Below, piece by piece: positions 17,114 through 25,736 of a stretch of 64,000 nucleotides of DNA. The position numbers and the translations under genes were made by a program. Location of the stretch: NCBI GenBank assembly GCA_034005165.1, contig JAVEVE010000002.1:248001-312000 (forward strand). The letters run 5' to 3'. Each line of letters starts with the position of its first letter. Within the stretch, counting starts at the first letter, position 1. The notes under the pieces are model-generated. The model saw only the letters and a list, made by a program, of their open reading frames with translations. It had not been told where the DNA came from and did not search any database. This DNA is from UBA1573 sp034005165. Its GTDB lineage: Bacteria > Pseudomonadota > Alphaproteobacteria > Micavibrionales > Micavibrionaceae.

Positions 17114-17130
17114 TTCTTATCACATAAGAA
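17114..17130. repeat. Inverted repeat in the dnaN leader
   Basis: TTCTTAT and ATAAGAA are perfect 7-base arms around CAC, 27 bases before the dnaN ATG. It could be an operator or a leader hairpin, and it lies between the divergent HAD gene and dnaN. Confidence 0.5.
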
Positions 17131-17157
17131 TCAGTTTTGAAGGAAGAGGACTCCTCA

Positions 17158-18279
17158 ATGAAGTTTAGCATTGATCGCGCCGCATTACTCCGCGCATTGG
17201 CACACGTACAAAGCGTTGTTGAACGCCGCAGCACCATCCCGATTTTATCGAACGTCCGCCTGAAAGCAGAGGATGGCATGTTGTCTTTGGCAACCACTGA
17301 CATGGATATCGAGATTACAGAAGCAATTGCTGCTGACGTTGAAAAGACAGGCGAGACAACCGCCCCGGCTGTAACGCTCCACGACATTGTCCGGAAAATG
17401 CCGGACTCTTCAAAAGTCACCATTGAACTTGATCCGTCAGGAAACTTTATTACTGTTCGCGCGGGGCGCTCTGACTTCCGCCTTAGCTGCTTGCCGGTTT
17501 CCGATTTCCCTCAATTCGGCGGCGGAGATTATCCTGTATCCTTCTCGACCCGTGCAGCAGATTTGCGCGCATTGATAGATCGTACAAAATTCGCAATGTC
17601 CTCTGAAGAAACCCGTTATTATCTGAACGGTATTTACCTGCACGCCGCAGAAAATGAGGGCGTAGAGGTTCTTCGCGCCGTATCGACCGACGGTCACCGT
17701 TTGGCTCGTTTTGAAATGCCGTTGCCGGAAGGCGCAGCAAGGATGCCGGGTGTGATCGTTCCTCGCAAAATGGTTCTCGAATTAGGGAAGCTGTTGGAAG
17801 AGGCGGCTGATGAAATAAAAATCAGCCTGTCTGAAAACAAAATCACAGTTGCCTTCGATCACATTGTTCTGACATCAAAACTGATTGACGGGACATTCCC
17901 TGACTACCAGCGCGTTATTCCTCAAGGGAACGACAAGATTATCGAAGTTGATCCGAAAGTTTTCTCCAGCGCGATAGACCGTGTATCGACTATTTCTGAC
18001 GGAAAATCCCGTGCGGTTAAGATCACGCTGAACGGAAAAACTCTGACCTTGTCAGCAAACTCTCCGGAAGCAGGGAGTGCCAAGGAAGAAATCGAGGTTA
18101 GTAGCGATGCGCCGGATATTGAAATCGGTTTTAATGCTCGTTATTTGCTTGATATCACATCCCAAGTCGATAGCGAAGGTGGTTGTCGCTTGTCCTTCTC
18201 TGACCCGAGCGCACCAACCATCATTCAGGACACAAGTGACCCGAGCGCATTGTATGTTTTGATGCCGCTACGCGTGTGA
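17158..18279 (+). CDS. dnaN: DNA polymerase III beta subunit (sliding clamp)
   Basis: 373-residue clamp; the dimer encircles DNA and tethers polymerases and repair proteins. Three similar clamp domains are recognisable, beginning MKFSIDRAALLRALAHVQSVV and ending VLMPLRV, with STDGHRLARFEMPLP in the middle domain, where partner peptides bind. The internal ATG is chosen because it gives the standard N-terminus, with GGAAGAGG ahead of it. recF follows after nine bases, forming the dnaN-recF-gyrB block. Confidence 0.98.
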   Translation: MKFSIDRAALLRALAHVQSVVERRSTIPILSNVRLKAEDGMLSLATTDMDIEITEAIAADVEKTGETTAPAVTLHDIVRKMPDSSKVTIELDPSGNFITVRAGRSDFRLSCLPVSDFPQFGGGDYPVSFSTRAADLRALIDRTKFAMSSEETRYYLNGIYLHAAENEGVEVLRAVSTDGHRLARFEMPLPEGAARMPGVIVPRKMVLELGKLLEEAADEIKISLSENKITVAFDHIVLTSKLIDGTFPDYQRVIPQGNDKIIEVDPKVFSSAIDRVSTISDGKSRAVKITLNGKTLTLSANSPEAGSAKEEIEVSSDAPDIEIGFNARYLLDITSQVDSEGGCRLSFSDPSAPTIIQDTSDPSALYVLMPLRV

Positions 18280-18288
18280 TCTTATGGC

Positions 18289-19413
18289 ATGACCGCGATC
18301 ACCGAACTCAGACTGCGGAATTTCCGATCCTATACCGAGGCCTGTCTTACCGGACTGGCCTCGTCCTTTGTTGTGCTGACGGGTAATAACGGGGCAGGCA
18401 AGACAAATATTCTCGAAGCGATTTCGCTCTTGTCCCCTGGTAAGGGGTTGCGCTCCGCTGACTTGATAGATTTTCAGAACCGCGAGATGCGTGTCCCGTG
18501 GGGAATTACGGCGCGCGTCAAAACAGGCTTTGGCGAAATTTCAGTGGGCACAGGAAAGGATACAGAAAAAAACCGCAGAACTGTAAGCATTCAGGGGGAG
18601 CAAGCTAAAAGCCAGAGCGCCTTGTCCGAATATTTTTCATGTCTGTGGTTGACCCCGCAAATGGACCGTCTTTTTATTGATGCTTCCGGAGCGCGTCGTC
18701 GTTTTTTGGACCGTATGGTTTTTACTTTTGATGCGGGGCATGCTGGACGAATTACGCGCTTTGAAAATGCACTGGCCCAGCGCTCGAAACTCCTGAAGGA
18801 CGGAAATGCCAGCCCTGTCTGGCTGGATTCGCTTGAAAAGCAAATGGCAGAAACGGCAGTGGCGGTGGCCGCCGCGCGCATAGATTTTGTAGATCGCTTG
18901 CAAAAAGTCTGCAACCGCAGGCCATCCAAAGATTTCCCTATTTCGGAACTCTCTCTTGGCGGCTTTGTTGAAGAGGGTTTACTGAAGAAAAGTGCGTTAT
19001 CTGTTGAAGATGATTTTAAGGTACATTTGAAAAAATCCCGTACCGACGATGGAATAAACGGTGGAGCCTCTGCTGGAATTCATCGTACAGATTTTTGCAT
19101 AACCTACCGCGAAAAAAATATGCCTGCACATGAATGCTCGACAGGGGAGCAAAAGGCATTGTTAATCGGAATTATTTTGGCTCATGCAGACCTGGTAAAT
19201 GCTGAAAAGGGAGCGCCGCCGATTTTGCTTCTGGATGAGGTTGCTGCGCATCTTGATCCAGGTCGAAGAAAGGCTCTTTATGAGCTTCTTTCCCATATCG
19301 GTGGTCAGGTTTGGATGACTGGAACAGAGGCCGAAATCTTCCGTGGGGTGCCTGAAAAGTCATCATTTTTTACAGTTGATTCCGGACATTTTTTCTCCCG
19401 AAAAGTTGCATAA
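18289..19413 (+). CDS. recF: DNA replication and repair protein RecF
   Basis: 374-residue SMC-like ATPase that loads RecA at gaps with RecO and RecR. Walker A is GNNGAGKTN near residue 36, the ABC signature is STGEQKALLIGI, and Walker B with D-loop is ILLLDEVAAHLDPGRR. The N-terminal ITELRLRNFRSY is typical. Its start nine bases after dnaN implies co-transcription, and a hairpin terminator follows the stop. Confidence 0.96.
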   Translation: MTAITELRLRNFRSYTEACLTGLASSFVVLTGNNGAGKTNILEAISLLSPGKGLRSADLIDFQNREMRVPWGITARVKTGFGEISVGTGKDTEKNRRTVSIQGEQAKSQSALSEYFSCLWLTPQMDRLFIDASGARRRFLDRMVFTFDAGHAGRITRFENALAQRSKLLKDGNASPVWLDSLEKQMAETAVAVAAARIDFVDRLQKVCNRRPSKDFPISELSLGGFVEEGLLKKSALSVEDDFKVHLKKSRTDDGINGGASAGIHRTDFCITYREKNMPAHECSTGEQKALLIGIILAHADLVNAEKGAPPILLLDEVAAHLDPGRRKALYELLSHIGGQVWMTGTEAEIFRGVPEKSSFFTVDSGHFFSRKVA

Positions 19414-19433
19414 AACCCTCGTAAAAAACGGGG

Positions 19434-19462
19434 AAAAAACCACTTTTTAGGTGGTCTTTTTT
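19434..19462 (+). terminator. Terminator after recF
   Basis: ACCAC and GTGGT pair around a T-rich loop, flanked by six A and a run of T. The stem is short, so readthrough to gyrB is likely. Confidence 0.65.
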
Positions 19463-19552
19463 GCCCGTTCTGATATAACAGAATTTCCTGTAAAAACCCC
19501 AGAAACCCAAGGGAAAACCGCGCTATTAAGGCGTCTTTAAGGTAGTGAAAAT

Positions 19553-22009
19553 ATGTCAGAAAATGCCCTGAAAAACGAGAACGACAAGAATGAGGCTGCA
19601 AATGCTTATGGAGCCGACTCGATTAAGGTTTTAAGAGGGCTTGATGCTGTCCGTAAACGTCCCGGAATGTATATTGGGGATACGGATGATGGCACAGGTC
19701 TACACCATATGGTCTATGAGGTTGTGGACAACGCGATTGATGAATCTTTGGCGGGTCACTGTGATGAGATTCTGGTTCAGATCAATGCAGACGGGTCAGT
19801 TACTGTGCGCGATAACGGGCGCGGGATTCCGGTAGGTATTCACCCTGAGGAGGGCGTATCTGCGGCTGAGGTTATCATGACAAAACTCCACGCAGGTGGT
19901 AAGTTTGACCAGAATTCCTATAAAGTCTCTGGCGGTCTCCATGGTGTGGGGGTGTCTGTCGTGAACGCGCTATCCGACCATCTGGATTTGCGCATCTGGC
20001 GCGAAGGGAAAGAATGGTTTGTCCGTTTCAGAAACGGCGAAGCCGAGGCGCCTCTCCGTGAAGTCAAGCCGCATGACGGTCGTAACGGAACAGAAGTTAC
20101 ATTTTTGCCATCCCCGAACACCTTTACCCATACCGATTTTGATTTCGGAACTTTGCAAGACCGTTTGCGTGAACTTGCATTCCTGAACTCTGGTGTAAAT
20201 ATCTTGCTGCGTGATGAGCGTGGCGAAGAGCCTCAAGAAGTCCGCCTTTATTTTGAAGGAGGGATTGAAAGCTTCGTTCAGTATTTGAACCGTAATAAAA
20301 CTGCGATCTTCCAACCGTCTATTGCAGTGAATTACAAAGGCGAAAGCATCACGGTGGAAGCCGCGATGGAATGGACCGACTCTTACCACGAAACCATGTT
20401 GTGCTTTACCAATAATATTCCTCAGCGGGATGGTGGAACGCACTTGGCTGGCTTCCGTGGGGCGTTGACACGTCTAATCACTAAATATGCCGAAGAAAAC
20501 GGCCTGACTAAAAAAGCCAAAGATTTGTCGATCTCTGGTGAAGATATGCGTGAGGGGCTGACCTGTGTGCTCTCGGTCAAAGTGCCTGATCCGAAATTCT
20601 CATCCCAGACCAAAGACAAATTGGTATCTTCCGAGGTACGTCCCGTTGTTGAGCAGGCAATTATTGAGGGTGTTGGGACATGGTTTGAAGAGCATCCTGC
20701 TGAGGCCAAGAAAATCATTTCCAAAATGATTGATGCAGCTTCTGCGCGTGAGGCCGCCCGCAAGGCGCGTGAACTCTCACGCCGCAAAGGGGTCATGGAT
20801 ATCTCCAACTTGCCGGGTAAATTGGCAGACTGTCAGGAACGTGATCCTGCGCAATCTGAAATCTTCATCGTGGAGGGTGATTCCGCGGGCGGATCTGCAA
20901 AGCAAGGTCGTAACCGTCGTAATCAGGCTATTCTCCCGCTGCGCGGTAAGATATTGAACGTTGAGCGCGCACGTCTTGATAAAATTCTCGGCTCTCAAGA
21001 ATTGGGAACTCTGATTACCGCTTTGGGAACGGGGATCCATGATGAGCTGAACGTTGATAAAATCCGCTATCACAAAATCATCATTATGACTGATGCGGAC
21101 GTTGACGGATCGCACATCAGAACATTGCTTCTGACATTCTTCTACCGCTATATGCCTGAGGTTATCTCTCGCGGCTATCTTTATATCGCGCAACCGCCTT
21201 TATATAAAGTGAAACGCGGGAACTCTGGAGAACTGTATTTGAAAGACGATCCGGCACTAGAAAACTATTTGCTTGAAGAAGCTGCACAAGAAATGATCTT
21301 TGAAGACTATAAAGGCGTGGCACGCTCTGGCCGCGACTTCCTTGATCTCGTACAGAAAGCGCGTACATTGCGCTCGGCAATCAATAACCTGAATGTTCGT
21401 GTTGGCAACGCCTATCTTGTTGAGCAGGCGGCAGTCACAGGAGCCTATGACGCATCTGCTTTGCAAGATGTCGAAAAGGGAATGTCAATTGCCAAGGCAC
21501 TTGAAACCCGTCTCAATGAATTTGCTCTGCGCAATGAAAAAGGCTGGGCTGTCGCATTTGATGAAGGGGAAGGGTATAAACTCACCCGCACATTGCGTGG
21601 AGTGACTGAAATGATTCGTATCGGCGCTGAGTCTATCAATTCTCCCGATGCCGTTCGGGTTCAGGGCTTGTTGGCATGGGTTAATGAAAACTTCGGTGGT
21701 GCAGGCGATCTGACAGCCAAAGGCAAAGACATTTGCAAAGTTTCAGGCCCACTCAATTTGCTCAACACTGTTCTGGAATATGCTCGAAAAGGCCTGCAAA
21801 TCCAGCGATACAAAGGTCTCGGTGAGATGAACCCCGAACAACTCTGGGAAACCACTCTCGATCCTGAAGTCCGTTCTTTGTTGCAGGTTAAAATTGATGA
21901 CGCTGTGGAAGCTAACGATATCTTCTCGACTCTGATGGGCGATATTGTTGAGCCACGCCGCGACTTCATCCAGCAGAATGCTTTGAAAGCTACAAATATT
22001 GATGCCTAG
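19553..22009 (+). CDS. gyrB: DNA gyrase subunit B
   Basis: 818-residue ATPase subunit of gyrase, which introduces negative supercoils with GyrA. The GHKL ATPase domain shows NAIDESLAGHCDEI and the glycine-rich GGLHGVGVSVVNAL. The transducer follows, then the TOPRIM domain with EGDSAGGSAKQGRNR and DADVDGSHIRTLL, whose acidic residues bind Mg. The C-terminus has QRYKGLGEMNPEQLWETT. Length is standard and the gene intact. It is last in the rpsT-dnaA-dnaN-recF-gyrB cluster, and gyrA lies about 41 kb further on. Confidence 0.98.
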   Translation: MSENALKNENDKNEAANAYGADSIKVLRGLDAVRKRPGMYIGDTDDGTGLHHMVYEVVDNAIDESLAGHCDEILVQINADGSVTVRDNGRGIPVGIHPEEGVSAAEVIMTKLHAGGKFDQNSYKVSGGLHGVGVSVVNALSDHLDLRIWREGKEWFVRFRNGEAEAPLREVKPHDGRNGTEVTFLPSPNTFTHTDFDFGTLQDRLRELAFLNSGVNILLRDERGEEPQEVRLYFEGGIESFVQYLNRNKTAIFQPSIAVNYKGESITVEAAMEWTDSYHETMLCFTNNIPQRDGGTHLAGFRGALTRLITKYAEENGLTKKAKDLSISGEDMREGLTCVLSVKVPDPKFSSQTKDKLVSSEVRPVVEQAIIEGVGTWFEEHPAEAKKIISKMIDAASAREAARKARELSRRKGVMDISNLPGKLADCQERDPAQSEIFIVEGDSAGGSAKQGRNRRNQAILPLRGKILNVERARLDKILGSQELGTLITALGTGIHDELNVDKIRYHKIIIMTDADVDGSHIRTLLLTFFYRYMPEVISRGYLYIAQPPLYKVKRGNSGELYLKDDPALENYLLEEAAQEMIFEDYKGVARSGRDFLDLVQKARTLRSAINNLNVRVGNAYLVEQAAVTGAYDASALQDVEKGMSIAKALETRLNEFALRNEKGWAVAFDEGEGYKLTRTLRGVTEMIRIGAESINSPDAVRVQGLLAWVNENFGGAGDLTAKGKDICKVSGPLNLLNTVLEYARKGLQIQRYKGLGEMNPEQLWETTLDPEVRSLLQVKIDDAVEANDIFSTLMGDIVEPRRDFIQQNALKATNIDA

Positions 22010-22031
22010 AGCATTCATGATATAAACAGAT

Positions 22032-22067
22032 AAGAAGAAAAGGTGGCATCTGCCACCTTTTCTTCTT
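22032..22067. terminator. Bidirectional terminator between gyrB and the dot/icm-like operon
   Basis: A perfect 17-base-pair stem, starting AAGAAGAAAAGG and ending CTTTTCTTCTT, with a two-base centre. It serves gyrB on the plus strand and the convergent pilin-like gene on the minus strand. Confidence 0.9.
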
Positions 22068-22084
22068 AGGATAAAGAGCGATTG

Positions 22085-22849
22085 TTACCGCGCAATCAAA
22101 ACATGTTGATAGATATAAAGGGCAGGGTCTGATCCTGATGCCTTGTAACAGAAATCCATTTTTCCTTCAAAATCGGCAACTGTGTCTCCGAGTGTTGTTG
22201 TTGATGTGCTGAGATCTCCATCATAATAATCGACGGCAGGGATATCGTCCTCAACGGGAGGGGCATCATTCGGATTATCAATGTTGAAAGAGTTATTGAT
22301 TGACTTACAAACGGCCATCTTGAGGCCATAAAAAGAAATAACCAGATCTGGTTCTGCGCTTCCCAGCTCTTCCACGATAACTTTTGCAGGGAAAATCGAG
22401 CCGGCCATAGGGTCGTTCCCGTTCAATAGGTAATTGTCGATGATATAGCTTGATCCGACAAGGGTTGGTCGAACCTTTCCTCCTGCGGCATCGAATATTT
22501 CGCACGTTGCAACACTGCAATTCGGGTTACCTGAATAGATGGTTCCGCCTGATGCATTAAGCGTAGTTACAGTATTCGTAAACCCTAGATCTGCCTCCGA
22601 GACGCGGTTGATAAGCATTTTATTGACCGCGCGGTCTATGGTCTTTGCATAGGAGATGATTTCTGATGCCCCGACTTTCGCCGTTTTATCATCTACATCT
22701 CCGGATTTTTGTTGCATGCTTCGCGTATATGTTATGCCAAGAATACCGAATAAAATAACGCCGATAAAAACATAAATCAAAGCGCTTCCCTGCTGGCTAA
22801 CAGCGCGGGGAGATACCAAATTCTTTTCTATAGGCGGTGCAAATGTCAT
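22085..22849 (-). CDS. Pilin-like membrane-anchored protein in the dot/icm-like operon
   Basis: 254 residues. The N-terminus resembles a type IV prepilin: a polar leader of about 21 residues ending QQG, then a hydrophobic helix SALIYVFIGVILFGILGITY. The usual Glu at +5 is missing, so this is not a canonical pilin. The extracytoplasmic part has four Cys (NPNCSVATCEIF, MAVCKS, MDFCYK), which could form two disulfides, and an acidic loop (DAPPVEDDIPAVDYYDG). It starts five bases after the dotL stop, so it belongs to the same transcript. An association with the secretion apparatus is inferred from that position only. Confidence 0.7.
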   Translation of the reverse strand: MTFAPPIEKNLVSPRAVSQQGSALIYVFIGVILFGILGITYTRSMQQKSGDVDDKTAKVGASEIISYAKTIDRAVNKMLINRVSEADLGFTNTVTTLNASGGTIYSGNPNCSVATCEIFDAAGGKVRPTLVGSSYIIDNYLLNGNDPMAGSIFPAKVIVEELGSAEPDLVISFYGLKMAVCKSINNSFNIDNPNDAPPVEDDIPAVDYYDGDLSTSTTTLGDTVADFEGKMDFCYKASGSDPALYIYQHVLIAR

Positions 22850-22854
22850 AGGAT

Positions 22855-25122
22855 TTATGAGCCTTGTTCATCATCAGTAGAACGGAAGATAGATTCCCGT
22901 GCTTTGCGGGCAGCATCTTCCAGAACATGTTTGGTATCTTCATCAAGATCAACAGCAGCTTCCGCTTTTTCAACAAAGTCCATCCATGATGTTCCGGTTG
23001 GAATATCATCCCCATCATCATTATCTTCGTTGGTGGCGTTTGCCGCCCCATCTTCCTGATTTGGTTTGGTGGTAAAAGCACCCATAGGGTTGCCACTGGA
23101 TTGAGCACCGGAAGACTGTGCTGGTCTTGCAACCGGCTTGGCTTCTTCGATCTCATCCAAATTATGCGCAAGGCTATAAACCGAAACTAAGCCGAATGTT
23201 CCGCTGTCAATCATCGGTGCTTGGACGTTTTCGGCCAGATCAAGCGCATTGCATAGCGCTGCAATTTCTGCGGATGTTGGAAGATTTACTTCCGATTTCA
23301 ATGCCGTCCAGCCTTTCTTAACCATTTTATCCCGCAATTTTGTAATGGCGGACATATGCTTCATGGCGGTTTCATCAGTAGGTGGCAAAGCAACATAGCG
23401 TGTCACACGCATGGCTTTTGCGTGGCCCGGATCAGAGAAGAAGAACTTCACATCAACAACAGCGTCACCGAAAGCGATAACGGCTTGACCTTCTTTGAAT
23501 CCGCGCACGGCGTCATAGTTAGCTCGTCCGCGTGTCTGGACACTGGCCTGCATGTTGTCGGAATAAGAGTGGGAGAGGCTTCCTGCTTCAGTTGCAAATC
23601 CCGACACCTCTGTTACAAACGATGACCCGACAGTTTTTTCAAAGAATTCTTTGGTTTGTGTAGGGTCTTCCAGCTTACCGAAAATTTTGATGTTACAGTT
23701 AGCAGCAATAGAACGGGCTTCTTCTTTCACGCGCTTTTCCAAGGCAGGCAAATCCTGTGCAGAGAAGATCATGGAGAATCCGAGAGAACGGGCCTGTGCT
23801 GCCATAACTGCCATACCTTGGGCAGCATAGTAACCGACCTCGTCAAAGATCGTCATAAATGGAGTCGCAGAGTTTGTCGGTTTGTTCTCGATAACTGTCG
23901 CGCTATCTCCTTCAACGGTCGCCCCCAAAGACGCTCCCATCATTCCTTTGATGGTTGCGGACACAATTTTACCAAGGTTTGCCGCCTCATCAGCAGACTT
24001 TTCCAAAGCAGGGATTAAAACGATAAGAATACGGCGGTTCAAAACAACGTCCAGCATATCAACGTCAGCGGCCTGAGCATCAAAGATGTAGCCATAGTCA
24101 TCAGCCAAAGATTGCAAAGAACGGGTAAACTGCATCGACAGATATCCATGCTGTGTTTTTGCTGTTGTGGTATCAATCATCGGCTGATCAGGTCCCATAG
24201 GCTTGTCGCGGCCTTCGTCATCAAAAGCAGCATCAACGTAACCCGGCAATGTTTCCAGATAACCTTTCAGACCTTGACGTAAATGATCAGGAATACTTTC
24301 GTCTCGAGAGAGCTTCACAATACTTCCCAATGTCAAGTTTTGACGGATGGTTCCAACACTCATAGGAAGATCAAGGAAGTCGCGGCGCCATGTCAGAACA
24401 GGAAGCAAAGAGCCGATCAATGAAACAGCACGTTCCTTCCACATCGCATTATCACCTTCGGCATCAGGCATCAGGGAAACCAGCATCTGTGTCAGATAGG
24501 ATGCAGAACCGCTCGAGAAAGGGTTCATAGTATTAGACGGAGCCTTACGGTCGGAGTTACCGGTCATATAGTTGAGCACTAGCAAGTCATCATCACGGCC
24601 AAAACGACGTACCAGAGATGACAAGGCGGACCACAAGTCTGTATCGGCTTTACCATCGATGTAAACAAATCCCGAACCCCAGGCGAGGGCGTTGGTTGCC
24701 ATACCACGCAGACCGACAGTCTTCCCGGAACCTGTTGTTCCGAGGTAAAGAACGTGCGTCCGTGCGTCAGAGTTGCTGAACCAGACTTCTTCGCGTTTGG
24801 GATCTGTATTGCCGAGGAACAGGATACCTTCTGCCTCACCACTACGGGATTTCTTGTCCTTATGCTTGCTTCCCAAGGGGAGTTTGAACGGTAGGGATTT
24901 ATCACGACCGCGTAACCAGATGTAATAAAGAAGACCGCTAACAACAACCAGATCAGCCCATTCCATCATAGTAGAGTTGAAATGGATCGAGATCCCCATA
25001 ATGAAAAAGACGGAAAAAGAGTTTGTAGGATGCTCAAGCCAGTCAGCAATACGGACGCCTAACGGGCGGGCATCACGGAGGAGCGACTTATGCTTGACTT
25101 CATATTTTGAGTCGAGTGCCAT
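22855..25122 (-). CDS. dotL: Type IVB secretion coupling ATPase DotL/IcmO
   Basis: Inner-membrane AAA+ ATPase of the VirD4/TraG class that receives substrates for a Dot/Icm-type secretion system. 755 residues, near Legionella DotL (783). Two hydrophobic segments lie between about 37 and 70. Walker A is GTTGSGKT at 128-135, followed by FVYIDGKADTDLW, and Walker B with sensor is FMTIFDEVGYYAAQGMAVM then FSAQDLP. These blocks are IcmO-like rather than VirD4-like. The C-terminal 100 residues are acidic and Ser/Asn-rich, which in Legionella is the adaptor-binding tail. A GGGAGA ribosome site lies at the end of the upstream gene, indicating coupling. Confidence 0.88.
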   Translation of the reverse strand: MALDSKYEVKHKSLLRDARPLGVRIADWLEHPTNSFSVFFIMGISIHFNSTMMEWADLVVVSGLLYYIWLRGRDKSLPFKLPLGSKHKDKKSRSGEAEGILFLGNTDPKREEVWFSNSDARTHVLYLGTTGSGKTVGLRGMATNALAWGSGFVYIDGKADTDLWSALSSLVRRFGRDDDLLVLNYMTGNSDRKAPSNTMNPFSSGSASYLTQMLVSLMPDAEGDNAMWKERAVSLIGSLLPVLTWRRDFLDLPMSVGTIRQNLTLGSIVKLSRDESIPDHLRQGLKGYLETLPGYVDAAFDDEGRDKPMGPDQPMIDTTTAKTQHGYLSMQFTRSLQSLADDYGYIFDAQAADVDMLDVVLNRRILIVLIPALEKSADEAANLGKIVSATIKGMMGASLGATVEGDSATVIENKPTNSATPFMTIFDEVGYYAAQGMAVMAAQARSLGFSMIFSAQDLPALEKRVKEEARSIAANCNIKIFGKLEDPTQTKEFFEKTVGSSFVTEVSGFATEAGSLSHSYSDNMQASVQTRGRANYDAVRGFKEGQAVIAFGDAVVDVKFFFSDPGHAKAMRVTRYVALPPTDETAMKHMSAITKLRDKMVKKGWTALKSEVNLPTSAEIAALCNALDLAENVQAPMIDSGTFGLVSVYSLAHNLDEIEEAKPVARPAQSSGAQSSGNPMGAFTTKPNQEDGAANATNEDNDDGDDIPTGTSWMDFVEKAEAAVDLDEDTKHVLEDAARKARESIFRSTDDEQGS

Positions 25123-25128
25123 CTTGCA

Positions 25129-25701
25129 CTATCTCCCTTCCAGAAAATCTTCTGCATTCATCGGCTGACTAACAGTAGAGCCTGAAGCGGAAGAGGTTGT
25201 CGATGACGAAGTGTCGATGCCTGCAAACATACGGATCATTGACGATGCAATCAGAAACAGAACCACAAACAGAACCACCGCCGAAGACACATAAGCAAGA
25301 GGTTTGTAGACGTATGTTTTTATTTTGTTATCGTCCCCTCTAGCAGATCTGATGGCGGGGACAGAGTAATCGTAAGGCATTCCGCGTGAACGGTCCAAAG
25401 CAGCAATGTCTCCGTAGGCGCGAAATTGGCCTTGAGCTTTTTCCATGGCGGACGAAATGCTCATCAATGCACGAACAGCATCCTCTTTCTTCTGATAGCG
25501 CGCAATTTCGAGCACATCGGCGCGAGGTGTTTTAAGAACCAGAGAGAATTCATTATCATTTTCTGCCGGGCGGACCTCCATAGCAGATGATTTTGCCTGT
25601 CCGATTTCCATTTGCCAGACGACAGGCGATACAGCATCCGGCAAAGATAAAATCAGAATCCCGTCAACGACTTTTGCATGGGGTGAAAATTTTTCGGCCA
25701 T
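25129..25701 (-). CDS. Tail-region membrane protein between dotM and dotL, unknown
   Basis: 190 residues. The first 140 are hydrophilic and probably cytoplasmic (VVDGILILSLPDAV, FSLVLKTPRADVLEIARYQKKEDAVRAL). A single transmembrane helix follows (AYVSSAVVLFVVLFLIASSMI), then a short Ser/Thr-rich tail outside. I recognise no family. It is embedded between the two coupling-complex genes, six bases before dotL and 35 after dotM, so a third membrane component or an adaptor of the coupling complex is plausible. In Legionella icmP and icmO are adjacent without such a gene. Confidence 0.75.
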   Translation of the reverse strand: MAEKFSPHAKVVDGILILSLPDAVSPVVWQMEIGQAKSSAMEVRPAENDNEFSLVLKTPRADVLEIARYQKKEDAVRALMSISSAMEKAQGQFRAYGDIAALDRSRGMPYDYSVPAIRSARGDDNKIKTYVYKPLAYVSSAVVLFVVLFLIASSMIRMFAGIDTSSSTTSSASGSTVSQPMNAEDFLEGR

Positions 25702-25736
25702 AATAATTCCTTGTATAAAATCTTCTCGTAAAAACT

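Noticed and set aside
17145..17155. Palindrome GAGGACTCCTC over the dnaN ribosome site
   Set aside because: A one-base centre cannot form a hairpin, so ribosome-site sequestration is not supported.
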